Shown here piece after piece: positions 18,600 to 27,398 of a DNA stretch of 64,000 nucleotides. The stretch is from an uncultured Collinsella sp. GTDB lineage: Bacteria > Actinomycetota > Coriobacteriia > Coriobacteriales > Coriobacteriaceae. The position numbers and the translations under genes are program-made. A model generated the notes under the pieces. It worked only from the letters and a program-made list of their open reading frames with translations. It made no database searches and had not been told where the DNA came from. Location of the stretch: NCBI GenBank assembly GCA_902493855.1, contig CABUQV010000001.1, positions 1 to 64,000 on the forward strand. The letters run 5' to 3'. Every line of letters starts with the position of its first letter. The stretch's first letter is position 1.

Positions 18600-19706
18600 A
18601 TGACCGAACCCATCTTCTCCCCCTCATTTGGAAATCGCCCCTCTTATCTAGTCGGGCGCGAAACGGTAATTTCGACATTCATATCCGGCCTTGAGCAGGA
18701 GCCGGGCAATCGCGACCGAGCCACGCTCATGCTTGGTCAGCGAGGCAGCGGCAAGACAGTTCTTCTGTGGGAACTTGCCGATCGCGCACGCAAGCTCGGC
18801 TTCGTTGTCGCCACGCCTACCGTGGCCTCCGAGGATATGCTCGAGCGCATTGTTGAGAAAATCCAAGAGGCAGGCGAGCCTTACGTCAACAAACGCTGTC
18901 TTCCCAAATTCACGGGTGGCAGCCTGAGTGGTTTTGGGTTCTCGGCAGGCCTCGAGTTCACACGAGACGTGCAGGAGACCAAGAGTTTTCAGTTCAAACT
19001 CACGCAGCTTGCGCGCAAACTGACCGAGCAGGGACACGGCATCCTCATCCTCATCGACGAGCTCCAGGCAAATTCGCCTGAGATTAGACAGCTCGTCACC
19101 GCCTATCAAGAACTGGTCGGCGAACGACTCAACGTCGCACTCGTCATGGCGGGCCTTCCGGGAGCCGTCTGCGCAACACTCAATGACCGCATGCTGACGT
19201 TTCTCAACCGCGCTCGCAAGGTCACGCTCGAACCGCTTTCGGTCGGAGATGTCGACGCCTATTACCAGCGGGCTTTCGAAGAGCTCTGCCTTGATATTCC
19301 AAGCCATCTTCGCCTCTGTGCCGCTCGCGCGACCCAAGGCTCACCCTATATGCTGCAGCTCATCGGCTATAACATCGCCAATCGCTGCAAGGCTGGAGAA
19401 CGTGCAGCGCGCGAGCAAATCGACGGAGCCATCGAAGCGTCGAAGGTCGATTTCGAAAACGATGTCTGCGAAACGACGCTCGCCGCGTTGTCAGACCAAG
19501 ACGTTGCGTTTCTCGCCGCGATGACCGATGACGAAGGCGGCGTGTCGCGCATCTCCAATGTGGCCGAGCGCATGTCAGTCACACCCGACTATGCGCAAAA
19601 GTATCGCCGGCGCCTCATCGACGCCGGCGTAATCGAACAGGCGCGCCGCGGTTACGTGCGTTTCGCTGTTCCATATATGGCTGACTATCTGCGCAGCCAG
19701 CTCTAG
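18600..19706 (+). CDS. Orc1/Cdc6-like AAA ATPase with winged helix (orphan)
   Basis: This 368-aa protein has a Walker A GQRGSGKT (46-53), a Walker B ILILIDE (about 149-155) and a C-terminal winged-helix-like region with SDQDVAFLAAM and VTPDYAQKYRRRLIDAGVI. It resembles the archaeal-type ATPases found as single genes in many bacteria; role unknown, possibly a mobile or defence accessory. AAAGGAG lies five bases before the ATG. It sits between a DUF4867 remnant and the intact DUF4867 gene and between two copies of one hairpin repeat, which suggests that it entered this site by insertion or recombination. Confidence 0.75.
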   Translation: MTEPIFSPSFGNRPSYLVGRETVISTFISGLEQEPGNRDRATLMLGQRGSGKTVLLWELADRARKLGFVVATPTVASEDMLERIVEKIQEAGEPYVNKRCLPKFTGGSLSGFGFSAGLEFTRDVQETKSFQFKLTQLARKLTEQGHGILILIDELQANSPEIRQLVTAYQELVGERLNVALVMAGLPGAVCATLNDRMLTFLNRARKVTLEPLSVGDVDAYYQRAFEELCLDIPSHLRLCAARATQGSPYMLQLIGYNIANRCKAGERAAREQIDGAIEASKVDFENDVCETTLAALSDQDVAFLAAMTDDEGGVSRISNVAERMSVTPDYAQKYRRRLIDAGVIEQARRGYVRFAVPYMADYLRSQL

Positions 19707-19708
19707 GC

Positions 19709-19745
19709 AGCCACCACAATGGGGACAGGCACCTTTGTGGTGGCT
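19709..19745. repeat. Hairpin repeat with AGCCACCACAA core, copy 2
   Basis: AGCCACCACAA (19709-19719) pairs with TTTGTGGTGGCT (19734-19745), followed by TTGGG. It can act as a terminator for the ATPase. Its core matches the repeat at 18287. Confidence 0.7.
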
Positions 19746-19752
19746 TGGGCAG

Positions 19753-19815
19753 TTGCGGTGAAATAGTTCCTGTTTTGCGGCCCGCGGTGCCTAAACGGGA
19801 ACTATTCCACCGCAA
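19753..19815. repeat. Long inverted repeat TTGCGGTGAAATAGTTCC
   Basis: TTGCGGTGAAATAGTTCC (19753-19770) pairs with GGAACTATTCCACCGCAA (19798-19815) with one mismatch, and the stem continues inward through CCTGTTT/AAACGGG. It lies just after the stop of the DUF4867 gene and may end that operon. Confidence 0.7.
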
Positions 19816-19825
19816 GTTAATGCAG

Positions 19826-20470
19826 TTAGTCGCAGGTGATGTCGAGGTTCTTGCCGACGAGGCCTACGTAGCCACCCTCGGCAGCCTTGGGGCTGTCAGC
19901 ATGGCAGAGAACCCACTTGTCGGCCTTCCAGTAGCAGTAGCTGTCACCGGCGGCAGGCATGTCGGCTGCAGCCTCGGGGCGCGGGCCGTTGGTGCCCGCC
20001 GGCAGCGCCACCATCACCTGGAAGCCGCCGTCGTCGACCATGCAGGGCGTGTAGTGGAGCGTGGTGTTGAAGACTTCGACGACCGTACCCGCCGGCACGC
20101 GGAACGCCTTGACGCACGCGGTATCGAGCTTGCCGTCCTCAATCTCCCAGCGATGTGCCACGAGCAGGATAAAGTCGCGGGCGCCCAGGTTAAACTCGCT
20201 GGCGCGGTGATACTCCAGGCAGTTGAGGCGTGTGTTGTGGCCGTTGCACCAGCCGAGCTGGAAGGGGCGGCCGCCAAACATAAGAAAGCCCAATTTGTCG
20301 GCATCCTTGACGCCCTCGAGCTCCGGCGCACTCGCGACATACTTGCTACCCTCGGGGATGGGCGCGGCCGCAAGCGCCTCGACAAGCGGGGCGGTCAGGT
20401 TGGACGGCACGTCATCCCACACGCGACCATAGGATTTGAACTCGGGATCTGATACAGAGTAGATATGCAT
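19826..20470 (-). CDS. DUF4867-family protein (cupin-like, sugar-locus associated)
   Basis: This 214-aa cytoplasmic protein matches DUF4867, a family found beside sugar operons. The central part, with strand-rich segments such as FQLGWCNGHNTRLNCLEYHR and VPAGTVVEVFNTTLHYTPC, looks like a cupin or sugar-isomerase-like barrel with possible metal ligands (H, E). The biochemical role is unknown. ATG 20470 is chosen because AGGAG lies five bases upstream; the longer frame to 20551 lacks a site. It is the last gene on the strand after BglG - PTS - esterase and may belong to that operon. Confidence 0.65.
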   Translation of the reverse strand: MHIYSVSDPEFKSYGRVWDDVPSNLTAPLVEALAAAPIPEGSKYVASAPELEGVKDADKLGFLMFGGRPFQLGWCNGHNTRLNCLEYHRASEFNLGARDFILLVAHRWEIEDGKLDTACVKAFRVPAGTVVEVFNTTLHYTPCMVDDGGFQVMVALPAGTNGPRPEAAADMPAAGDSYCYWKADKWVLCHADSPKAAEGGYVGLVGKNLDITCD

Positions 20471-20593
20471 GTTCGCTCCTGTTCGTTTATGTGACAGTAT
20501 GAACATTCTAGAACATCGTTCATCCACGACCACGATCAATACCGAAAACATTGCATGACGAAATCACCCGCTCAAAAAGCGACATGCAGCTTC

Positions 20594-21574
20594 CTAGTCG
20601 AGATAATCTTTAAGAAACTCAATAACGCTCATACACCAGTAGTCGGTCTCCGGCGCATGGGGCTTCATCAATGCGTGCCCCCCTTCTGAATACATGACTC
20701 CCTCATGGTGTACTCCAGCTGCATCCAGAGCATCGACCATCTTTTCATAATTGTCGGGCGATACAATATCATCGTCAGCGCATTGCCAAAGATATGTCGG
20801 AGGATACTGCTCCCACACATGCTGATTAATACAGAAATCATCGAGCGAGTCGTGACCAGCCCCGCCGCACACCGAATCAAGAAATCTATTGTCTGATGCG
20901 TTCTCAAAGCCATGAAGATCAATCGGTGCGTAACACAGGGCCAAGGCTTTTGGCGCCTCGCATCCGTAGGACGCAAATCCCTTGTTGTCCGTCCCCCACT
21001 CGGCAGTTAAATGCGCACCAGCAGAAAAGCCGATAACTGCATAACTTTTTGCGACATTAAATTTCGCTGAATTCTCCAGGACAAAACGGACGGCTCGATT
21101 TAAATCGTCGATTGGGCGCGGCATCAAAGGCTCGACCCTCACCCTGTATGACAGCACGAACACGTTATAGCCCGCATCGTTGAGCTCGGGGGCAACGGGA
21201 AAGCCTTCCACTTGATGACAAACGCTCTGATAACCTCCGCCCGAAACCGCAATGATAAAGGGAGCCCTAGGTCTCCCGGGAAAGAAGAACAGTTTCGTAT
21301 TGCGCCGAGTCGGATCACGGATGCAGTCGGCTTCATCCCAAATATCGTAGGCAACCTGCCTCCCGTCATCCACGAGCTCGACAATTCGATTCAATCCACG
21401 CAAAACACGAGCAGTTTCATATGGATTAGCCTCAGAATTCATATGAGATACAATGGGTTTATTCCACATGCGCTCCCAAGTTGAAGGCCGGCAAAGCATA
21501 AGGTGCTCGCCAAAGCCAGCGAACTCAGGAAGGAGCGCGATTTCGCCAAACGTCATATCGGCAGTAATTGTCAT
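20594..21574 (-). CDS. Alpha/beta hydrolase, acetyl-esterase type
   Basis: This 326-aa protein has the oxyanion motif SGGGYQSV (111-118), in the place of HGGG, and the nucleophile S184 in GFSAGAH. The acid lies near CADDDIVSP and the catalytic histidine in SEGGHAL. It fits the BD-FAE/lipolytic group that removes acetyl or feruloyl groups from carbohydrates. No signal peptide. GGAGTGA lies six bases before the ATG. It follows the PTS IIBC by about 100 bases, so it probably deacylates the phosphorylated glycoside that this PTS imports. Confidence 0.75.
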   Translation of the reverse strand: MTITADMTFGEIALLPEFAGFGEHLMLCRPSTWERMWNKPIVSHMNSEANPYETARVLRGLNRIVELVDDGRQVAYDIWDEADCIRDPTRRNTKLFFFPGRPRAPFIIAVSGGGYQSVCHQVEGFPVAPELNDAGYNVFVLSYRVRVEPLMPRPIDDLNRAVRFVLENSAKFNVAKSYAVIGFSAGAHLTAEWGTDNKGFASYGCEAPKALALCYAPIDLHGFENASDNRFLDSVCGGAGHDSLDDFCINQHVWEQYPPTYLWQCADDDIVSPDNYEKMVDALDAAGVHHEGVMYSEGGHALMKPHAPETDYWCMSVIEFLKDYLD

Positions 21575-21679
21575 AGCTAGTCACTCCAAAAATGAGGATG
21601 GGCTCGCGTGAATCAACGGCAAGCCCACCACATGCAATCTGCCGCGGGGTTTTCGGCAGCTTACATCCCGAATAATTGT

Positions 21680-23050
21680 CTACTCCACTACTGCCTCTTC
21701 ATCAGGGCGATAAAGGATGTAAACGAGAACGAAGTTAAGAATTAAACCGACGACATTGCAAAGAATTGCGCCGATGAGGCTGCTCATATCACCAGAAGGA
21801 TCCATATAACCGGGAAAGCTAAAAATGCCGCTCGACGTCATAACGAACGTACAGGTGTTGAAAATCGCCGGAATAACAGCACTGATTGCTCCGGCGACCA
21901 TGGAAGCGATAATGATCTTCTTGTGCTCCAAGATGATGCCGTACAGCGCCGGTTCCGTAATCCCGAAAAAGCCCGTAATGGCACAGCTGAACCCAAGACT
22001 CTTTTCACTCGGGTCCTTCGAGCGGAGGGCAAACGCCAAACAAGCGCCGACAACACCCATGCTGCAGCAGAGAAGTCCAAGGATAGGATCGGAGCCGACG
22101 GTCATAATATTGTTGATGGAAAGCACGATCAGGGCCCAATGGAGTCCAAGGGGAATCATAACGAGACCGAATATCGGCCCGAGAATAACGCCGCAAAGGA
22201 CGGGGCTGAACTGATAGACCGCCAGCACTGCAGCCGCAAGCAAAGAGCTCGCCTGCTGAATAATGGGGCCGATCACAAGGAGCGAGACGGGGGCGGCAAC
22301 AGCAACCGTCAGGAACGGGACGAGCGCAAATGCCACAACATCGGGAAGAACCGCCCGCAGCCACTTATTAAGAACGGATGCGAACCAAGCCGCCACGATA
22401 GCAGGAAACACCGTGGAGGAATAGCTCACCATTGTGAACTTCATGCCGAGCAAATCCAGCGCATCGCCCGCGCCGGCCGCAGCAACGAAAGTCGGATAAA
22501 CCAGGATTGCGCCGAGTACCGCACCGATATATCGATCGGCTCCAAAGAACTGAGCAGCAGATGATCCGACAAGAACGGGCAGGAAATACATGCAGGCATT
22601 TCCCATGCCGTACAGCAGAGTGTATATTCCGCTCTCGGCGGAAACAGCACCCGCCGTCGTCAGAATACTAAGGATGGCGTTTATCATTCCGCATGCGATC
22701 AAGGCAGGAAGAACGGGCATCATGATGCCGCTGATGAACTTCATTAGCTTTCCCAGAAAGCCCTTAGTCTCTCCTTCGCTTGCCTCGGAATCTCCGGCAT
22801 CAATCCCGGTTTCCTTGGCAACGATTTCATAGACCTTATCGACCTTAGGTCCCACAATCACCTGATATTGCCCCGCGGAATGGCGAATGTCGATCACGCC
22901 ATCAATCGCCTTGACTTTTGCATCGTCTACGATGCTTTCGTCCTTAAGGTTGAACCTTAAACGAGTCATGCAGTGAGCTACAAATGTAACGTTGTCTGCG
23001 CCGCCCACCATCTCGAGAATCTCGGCAGCGAGCTTGGTTGTATCTGCCAT
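21680..23050 (-). CDS. PTS transporter subunit EIIBC, beta-glucoside type
   Basis: This 456-aa protein has an EIIB domain with phosphocysteine C27 in AHCMTRLRF and a ten-helix EIIC domain with the conserved GITEPALYG loop. No fused EIIA is present, unlike BglF/BglP, so an EIIA must come from elsewhere. The ATG at 23050 is chosen: GGGAGA lies ten bases upstream, whereas earlier in-frame ATGs at 23059 and 23068 are too close to it or lack a site. The gene follows the LicT-type antiterminator and its leader, which marks it as a beta-glucoside system. Confidence 0.85.
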   Translation of the reverse strand: MADTTKLAAEILEMVGGADNVTFVAHCMTRLRFNLKDESIVDDAKVKAIDGVIDIRHSAGQYQVIVGPKVDKVYEIVAKETGIDAGDSEASEGETKGFLGKLMKFISGIMMPVLPALIACGMINAILSILTTAGAVSAESGIYTLLYGMGNACMYFLPVLVGSSAAQFFGADRYIGAVLGAILVYPTFVAAAGAGDALDLLGMKFTMVSYSSTVFPAIVAAWFASVLNKWLRAVLPDVVAFALVPFLTVAVAAPVSLLVIGPIIQQASSLLAAAVLAVYQFSPVLCGVILGPIFGLVMIPLGLHWALIVLSINNIMTVGSDPILGLLCCSMGVVGACLAFALRSKDPSEKSLGFSCAITGFFGITEPALYGIILEHKKIIIASMVAGAISAVIPAIFNTCTFVMTSSGIFSFPGYMDPSGDMSSLIGAILCNVVGLILNFVLVYILYRPDEEAVVE

Positions 23051-23118
23051 AAATACCATTTCTCCCATGTTGAGTTTTATATGTAACCATCAGCAAAGCG
23101 CGCGCCTTTGCCAACTAA

Positions 23119-23958
23119 TTACCTTGTTTTCGATGCAATTCGATTGATGTGCATCATGAGGTAGAGTCTTTCTTCGTCTATAAGTTCCCGCCCCGTCAGT
23201 CGGCTGAGAACAGAAGCAATATCATCGGCGCACATTGATGCCACCGGATATTCTTTTTTGAGCGAGAGGTACATCTTGCGGTTGTCGCTCACGATGCTTT
23301 CGCCAGAGTTCAATCTATTGAATAAGTACTGAAGATGGGTTGCGAACCTTGCGTAATCGAAACCTTCCCGATCAACTTGAATGCCAAGCCGATTTTCAAC
23401 AGCAACGGTTGACTCCTCCAGAACACGATCGTAGATATCCGCGCTAAACTCTTTAACTACTTCGCATGAGTCCGAATCGGCCATGTTATTGATAAACGCC
23501 ATGGCAATTCCAACTGCCTCATGAGCTGGAAGCCTAACGTTAAGACGTTTCCTGATTATCCTAAGTGCATACTCGCCGATTTTAAATTCGACGGGATATT
23601 GTTGGCGGACATCAAACGATAAAGGCATGCGGACAACGATATTTTGCTCTTTGCGCTTAACCGCATACGCGATATGGTCCGCAAGGATAAACGGCAAATT
23701 AGGGCTCACCTCATAAGGCAGCAAACCTGTCGACATATCAATAACATCCGAGGTAAGCTCGAGAAGCTCGTCGGGGACCTCGTCAACGAGAGCGATGTAG
23801 CGAGAGCTAACGTTATAAAACGTTCGTTGAATCTCCGAAAGAGGGGCCTCATCTCCGACATTCTTAAACCCCAGACCACGGCCGAATGCAACCAACTGTC
23901 TGCCATTTCCATCGACGCAGAGGACAGCGCTGGTATTAATTCGTTTAACAATTTCCAT
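23119..23958 (-). CDS. licT: BglG/LicT-family transcriptional antiterminator
   Basis: This 279-aa protein has an N-terminal RNA-binding CAT domain (1-55) and two PTS regulation domains. The conserved histidines are H95 and H146 in PRD1 and H208 and H270 in PRD2. Phosphorylation by HPr and EIIB on these sites controls dimerisation and antitermination. The ATG at 23958 follows AGGGGGG; a longer frame lacks a site. A terminator hairpin with a RAT-like sequence lies just upstream, so it probably controls its own operon (licT - PTS IIBC - esterase). Confidence 0.92.
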   Translation of the reverse strand: MEIVKRINTSAVLCVDGNGRQLVAFGRGLGFKNVGDEAPLSEIQRTFYNVSSRYIALVDEVPDELLELTSDVIDMSTGLLPYEVSPNLPFILADHIAYAVKRKEQNIVVRMPLSFDVRQQYPVEFKIGEYALRIIRKRLNVRLPAHEAVGIAMAFINNMADSDSCEVVKEFSADIYDRVLEESTVAVENRLGIQVDREGFDYARFATHLQYLFNRLNSGESIVSDNRKMYLSLKKEYPVASMCADDIASVLSRLTGRELIDEERLYLMMHINRIASKTR

Positions 23959-23967
23959 GTGCCCCCC

Positions 23968-24057
23968 TAAACAGAACAAGGCTCCCGAAGCAGAACCCGA
24001 CAATCAATGTCAACAGATGCTGCTTCAGGAGCCTTGCCTGAATATCACTCTGAGAAC
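23968..24057 (-). promoter_or_regulatory. RAT-type antiterminator site and leader terminator of the licT operon
   Basis: On the minus strand AAGGCTCCTGAAGCAG (24035-24020) pairs with CTGCTTCGGGAGCCTT (23992-23977) and is followed by GTTCTGTTT, a leader terminator. The upstream arm overlaps GAGTGATATTCAGGCAAGG (about 24050-24032), which resembles the ribonucleic antiterminator bound by LicT. When LicT is active the RAT hairpin would exclude the terminator. Confidence 0.7.
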
Positions 24058-24156
24058 TAGTTTAAGCGAGCTAGTGCTAATGACCTCGAATAAACACTTC
24101 TAAACAGTTAAACGGTCGATATCTCCGTGTGAACGGTTTGGAGGCAGAGGGCGGCC

Positions 24157-24645
24157 CTATGCCTGCTGATAGTGCAGGTGCTTCTCGTCGATATCAGCCA
24201 GGTCGCGGTCGAGGTAACGGCGCGCGAGCCAGTTTGCCATGGGGAGGTTCTGGTCCAGGTAGTTGCCGCACTCCTCGGGAGCGGCACCGGGGACATCGCC
24301 CTCAAAGTCGGCGACAAACTCGAACAGCTCACGCACGAGCGGCAGGATCTCCTCGCTCGTCACCTCGCCAAATACGACGAGGTAAAAGCCCGTGCGGCAG
24401 CCCATGGGGCCAAAGTAGACAATGCGGCTCGACCACTCGGCATGGTTGCGAAGGAACGTCGCGCCCAGGTGCTCGATGGTGTGGCACTCGGCCGTGTTCA
24501 TGACCGGCTCCTTATTGGGCGTGGTCAGGCGCAGGTCAAAGGTGGTGACGGCGGCACCGGTCGCCGGATCGCGGTCGATGCGGCTCACATACACGCCGGG
24601 CTCAAGCAGCAGATGGTCAACGGAAAAACTCGCGATGCGCTCCAT
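24157..24645 (-). CDS. luxS: S-ribosylhomocysteine lyase
   Basis: LuxS (162 aa) cleaves S-ribosylhomocysteine to homocysteine and DPD, the precursor of AI-2, in the activated methyl cycle. The metal ligands are H55 and H59 in HTIEH and C126 in ECGNY; E58 is the catalytic base. Length and motifs are standard. The ATG follows GAGAGGA by six bases. It is a single gene between the licT operon and the FGGY kinase gene, each transcribed in the same direction. No attached methyl-cycle gene is seen. Confidence 0.95.
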   Translation of the reverse strand: MERIASFSVDHLLLEPGVYVSRIDRDPATGAAVTTFDLRLTTPNKEPVMNTAECHTIEHLGATFLRNHAEWSSRIVYFGPMGCRTGFYLVVFGEVTSEEILPLVRELFEFVADFEGDVPGAAPEECGNYLDQNLPMANWLARRYLDRDLADIDEKHLHYQQA

Positions 24646-24723
24646 GGCAGATCCTCTCGGTAGTCAATTTGGAACGGGGCTCTTTTAGCTGGTTCGAATG
24701 TTCGCACCAATCATACCAGTCAA

Positions 24724-24785
24724 AAAAGCCCCGTCCCAAATAAGCTGCCTGGGACGGGGATCGATGGGTTTTTAATCCCCGTCCC
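24724..24785 (-). terminator. Terminator of the FGGY kinase operon
   Basis: CCCCGTCCC and GGGACGGGG words occur three times, allowing two alternative hairpins. On the minus strand the distal one (24759-24729) ends in CTTTTTTG, a clear intrinsic terminator. An almost identical terminator lies at 37635. Confidence 0.8.
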
Positions 24786-24797
24786 AGAAAAATCATG

Positions 24798-26288
24798 CTA
24801 GGCAGTGTACGAGATGGTGGCGGCTACGGCGTGGCGCCAGCCGGCGATCTTTTTGGCGCGCTCGCCGGCGGGCATGGCAGGCTCCACGATGCCGCGGGCC
24901 CCATAGACGTCGACGACATCGCGCGTGTACATGCCCAGCGCAATGCCGCAGGCCCAGGCCGCGCCCAGACCGCTCATCTCGTCGTTGCTCGCGATGCGGA
25001 TGGGCGAGCCAACCAAGTCGCTCTCAAACTGCATCAGGTACGCGTCGCGCGTGGGACCGCCGTCAACACGAAGCTCGGCCAGCGCCGCGCCCGAATCCTC
25101 GACCATCGCATCGATGACGTCGAAGATCTGATAGGCAATCGACTCATCGGCGGCCTTTACGAACTCCGCGCGGCCCGTGGTGCGTGTCATGCCAAAAACG
25201 CAGCCCTCGGCGTCACTCGCCCAGTGCGGCGCGCCCAAGCCGGTAAACGCCGGCACAAAGTAAACGCGGCTCGCCGGATTGGCGGCATAGCACAGGTCGG
25301 TGACTTCCTCGGGATTGTTGATGAGCTCCAGGTCGTCGCGCAGCCACGTCTTGACGGCGCCGGCGTAGCTCACGTTGCCCTCGAGCACATACTCGGTCAC
25401 ACCGTCCATACGCCACGCAAGCGAGCTCGAAAGCCCGTGCGAGCTGGCAACGAACTCGTCGCCGACGTTCATCATGACCGAGCTGCCGGTGCCATAGGTC
25501 GCCTTGGCCATGCCGCGGCTATGGCAGCCCTGGGCAAACAAGGCGGCATGGCTGTCGCCGAGCACGCCGTGAATGGGCACGGGCGCCGGCAAAAAGCCGC
25601 CCAGGTCCGTCATGCCGAACAGGCCGTCGGAATCGGTCACCTGCGGCAGGCAGGCTACGTCGACGCCAAAGGCCTCACACACCGGCTTGCTCCAGCAGCC
25701 ACGGCGCAGGTCAAAGAGTTGCGTGCGGCTGGCGTTAGACCAGTCGCAGCGGAACTCCGCGCCGCCCGTGAGCGTCCAGACCACCCAGGCATCGATGGTG
25801 CCCAGGCACAGCTCGCCCGCCGCCGCGGCCTCGGCAGCCGCGGGAACGTTCGCGAGGATCCAGGCCATCTTGCCCGCCGGGTAGTAGGGCGAGAGCACTA
25901 GACCCGTCGTGTCGCGCACCAGCTCGGCCACGCCCTCGCGCGCGGCCAGCTCGTCGCACAGCTCGCGGGCGCGGGCGCACTGCCACACCACGGCGTCGCA
26001 CAGCGGCTCGCCCGTCGTGCGCCTCCAGGCAACGGTAGTCTCGCGCTGGTTGGAGATGCCGATGCCGGCGACGTCGGCCGGATTGACCCCGGTCTCCTCC
26101 ACCACGGCGCGCGCCACGGCCAGCACGTTGGCGGCGATCTCGGCTGGATCATGGCTCACCCAGCCGGCCTCGTTGACAATCTGGCGATGCGGGCGATCGG
26201 CACGATGAATCAAATGGCCACCCTCGTCCACCAGCAGCGCCTTGGTGCCCTGCGTGGATTGATCGATTCCGATGATGTATTTGCTCAT
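24798..26288 (-). CDS. FGGY-family carbohydrate kinase, glycerol-kinase-like (possible apulose kinase)
   Basis: This 496-aa kinase follows the GlpK plan. The ATP-binding N-terminus is GIDQSTQGTKALL; the glycerol-contact residues R82, E83 and W102 (NQRETT, VVWQ) and D245 are kept. The next residue, Q246 in glycerol kinase, is S246 here (GDSHAAL), so the substrate may not be glycerol. The ATG at 26288 has GGGAGA four bases upstream. It ends an operon of isomerase, transketolase N and C subunits, with no glycerol facilitator or glycerol-3-phosphate dehydrogenase nearby. Apulose, a branched glycerol-like ketose, is a good candidate; another ketose or glycerol remains possible. Confidence 0.75.
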   Translation of the reverse strand: MSKYIIGIDQSTQGTKALLVDEGGHLIHRADRPHRQIVNEAGWVSHDPAEIAANVLAVARAVVEETGVNPADVAGIGISNQRETTVAWRRTTGEPLCDAVVWQCARARELCDELAAREGVAELVRDTTGLVLSPYYPAGKMAWILANVPAAAEAAAAGELCLGTIDAWVVWTLTGGAEFRCDWSNASRTQLFDLRRGCWSKPVCEAFGVDVACLPQVTDSDGLFGMTDLGGFLPAPVPIHGVLGDSHAALFAQGCHSRGMAKATYGTGSSVMMNVGDEFVASSHGLSSSLAWRMDGVTEYVLEGNVSYAGAVKTWLRDDLELINNPEEVTDLCYAANPASRVYFVPAFTGLGAPHWASDAEGCVFGMTRTTGRAEFVKAADESIAYQIFDVIDAMVEDSGAALAELRVDGGPTRDAYLMQFESDLVGSPIRIASNDEMSGLGAAWACGIALGMYTRDVVDVYGARGIVEPAMPAGERAKKIAGWRHAVAATISYTA

Positions 26289-26342
26289 GTACTCTCCCAT
26301 TCCTTCCGCCAAATCGAAGACGACCCGACGGACAAGGAGCGA

Positions 26343-26443
26343 GCGGCCGTCAAGTGCCGCAGATTGCCGTGAAAGAGGAGCGCCGCGTACTCTGTGTACG
26401 CAAGCGACGGTTTGAACGGCAAGGTGCGGTGCTTGGCGGCCGC
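26343..26443. repeat. Palindromic repeat family, copy B
   Basis: GCGGCCGTCAAG (26343-26354) pairs with CTTGGCGGCCGC (26432-26443), inner arms GATTGCCGT/ACGGCAAGG pair, and the tip is GCGTAC-TCTGT-GTACGC. The core matches copy C almost base for base (AAAGAGGAGCGCCGCGTACT). It lies between transketolase C and the kinase. Confidence 0.8.
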
Positions 26444-26459
26444 GCAGCGTCTGTTTCTA

Positions 26460-27398
26460 CTAGTTGCCGAGGAACTCGGCGACCGTCTTTGCGATTCCCT
26501 CGCCCGTCAGGCCGTAGTGCGCAAAGACCTCGGGGCTCGTGCCGGTGATGACCGGCGCGTCGGGCAGGGAGAGGCACTTGACCGGACGCGGGCAATGCTC
26601 GCCCACCACCTGCGCGACCATAGAGCCCAGGCCGCCGAAGGGGCTGTGTTCCTCGACGGTAACGACGGCGCGCGTGGCACCGGCGGCCTCGATCACGGCC
26701 TCGGCGTCAAGCGGCTTGACGCAATACATGTCGAGCACCGTCGCCGAGATGCCCTGCTCGGCCAGCAGGTCGGCAGCGTCCACGGCATGGCGGACCATCT
26801 CACCGGTGGCGACGAGCGTCACATCGGTGCCGCGACGCACCCAGGTGGCGCGATCCATCTGGAACGGACACTCGTCCTCGGTATACACGTCCTCGACCGG
26901 GTTGCGCCCCACGCGGATGTAGGCCGGCTTGTTGTCGGCTACCAGGGCGCGCACGAGCTCAGCGGTCTGGAAGCGGTCACTCGGCAGATATACGCGCATG
27001 TTGGGAATCGCGCTCATGGCGGCGATATCCTGCGCGGAGTGATGGCTCATACCCAGGGCGCCGTAGGAAACGCCGCCCGAGATGCCGATGAGCTTGACGT
27101 TGGTGTTGGAGTACGAAACGTCGACCTTGCACTGCTCATACGAACGCGTGGTCACAAAGGACGCCGGCGAGGCGGCCCAGGCCTTCTTGCCGCACGAGGC
27201 CATGCCGGCGGCGATGCCCACCAGGTCCTGCTCGGCAATGCCAACCTCAATGGACTGCTGGGGATACTGATCGAAGAACGGCGTGAGCGACGCGGAGCCG
27301 CGGGAATCGGAACACAGGACGACGATGTCCTTATCGGTCTTCGCGGCCTCGAGCAGCGTGTCGCAGATAACCTTGCGATTGGCGATCTTGTTAGCCAT
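26460..27398 (-). CDS. Transketolase C-terminal subunit (split transketolase)
   Basis: This 312-aa protein carries the pyrimidine-binding and C-terminal domains of a transketolase. The glutamate that activates thiamine diphosphate is E56 in GIAEQ. Histidine-rich loop GMSHHSAQD and the GTSPEVFAHYGL tail are typical. It works with the N subunit immediately upstream: its ATG at 27398 lies inside the last codons of that gene (8-nt overlap) behind AAGGAGG, so the two are translationally coupled. The pair may serve the pentose phosphate pathway or, given the context, cleave apulose 4-phosphate as AptA/AptB do. Confidence 0.9.
   Translation of the reverse strand: MANKIANRKVICDTLLEAAKTDKDIVVLCSDSRGSASLTPFFDQYPQQSIEVGIAEQDLVGIAAGMASCGKKAWAASPASFVTTRSYEQCKVDVSYSNTNVKLIGISGGVSYGALGMSHHSAQDIAAMSAIPNMRVYLPSDRFQTAELVRALVADNKPAYIRVGRNPVEDVYTEDECPFQMDRATWVRRGTDVTLVATGEMVRHAVDAADLLAEQGISATVLDMYCVKPLDAEAVIEAAGATRAVVTVEEHSPFGGLGSMVAQVVGEHCPRPVKCLSLPDAPVITGTSPEVFAHYGLTGEGIAKTVAEFLGN

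Noticed and set aside
24680..24715. GGTTCGAAT word resembling a tRNA T-loop
   Set aside because: No acceptor stem, anticodon arm or D-arm can be formed around it on either strand; it lies in the luxS promoter region.
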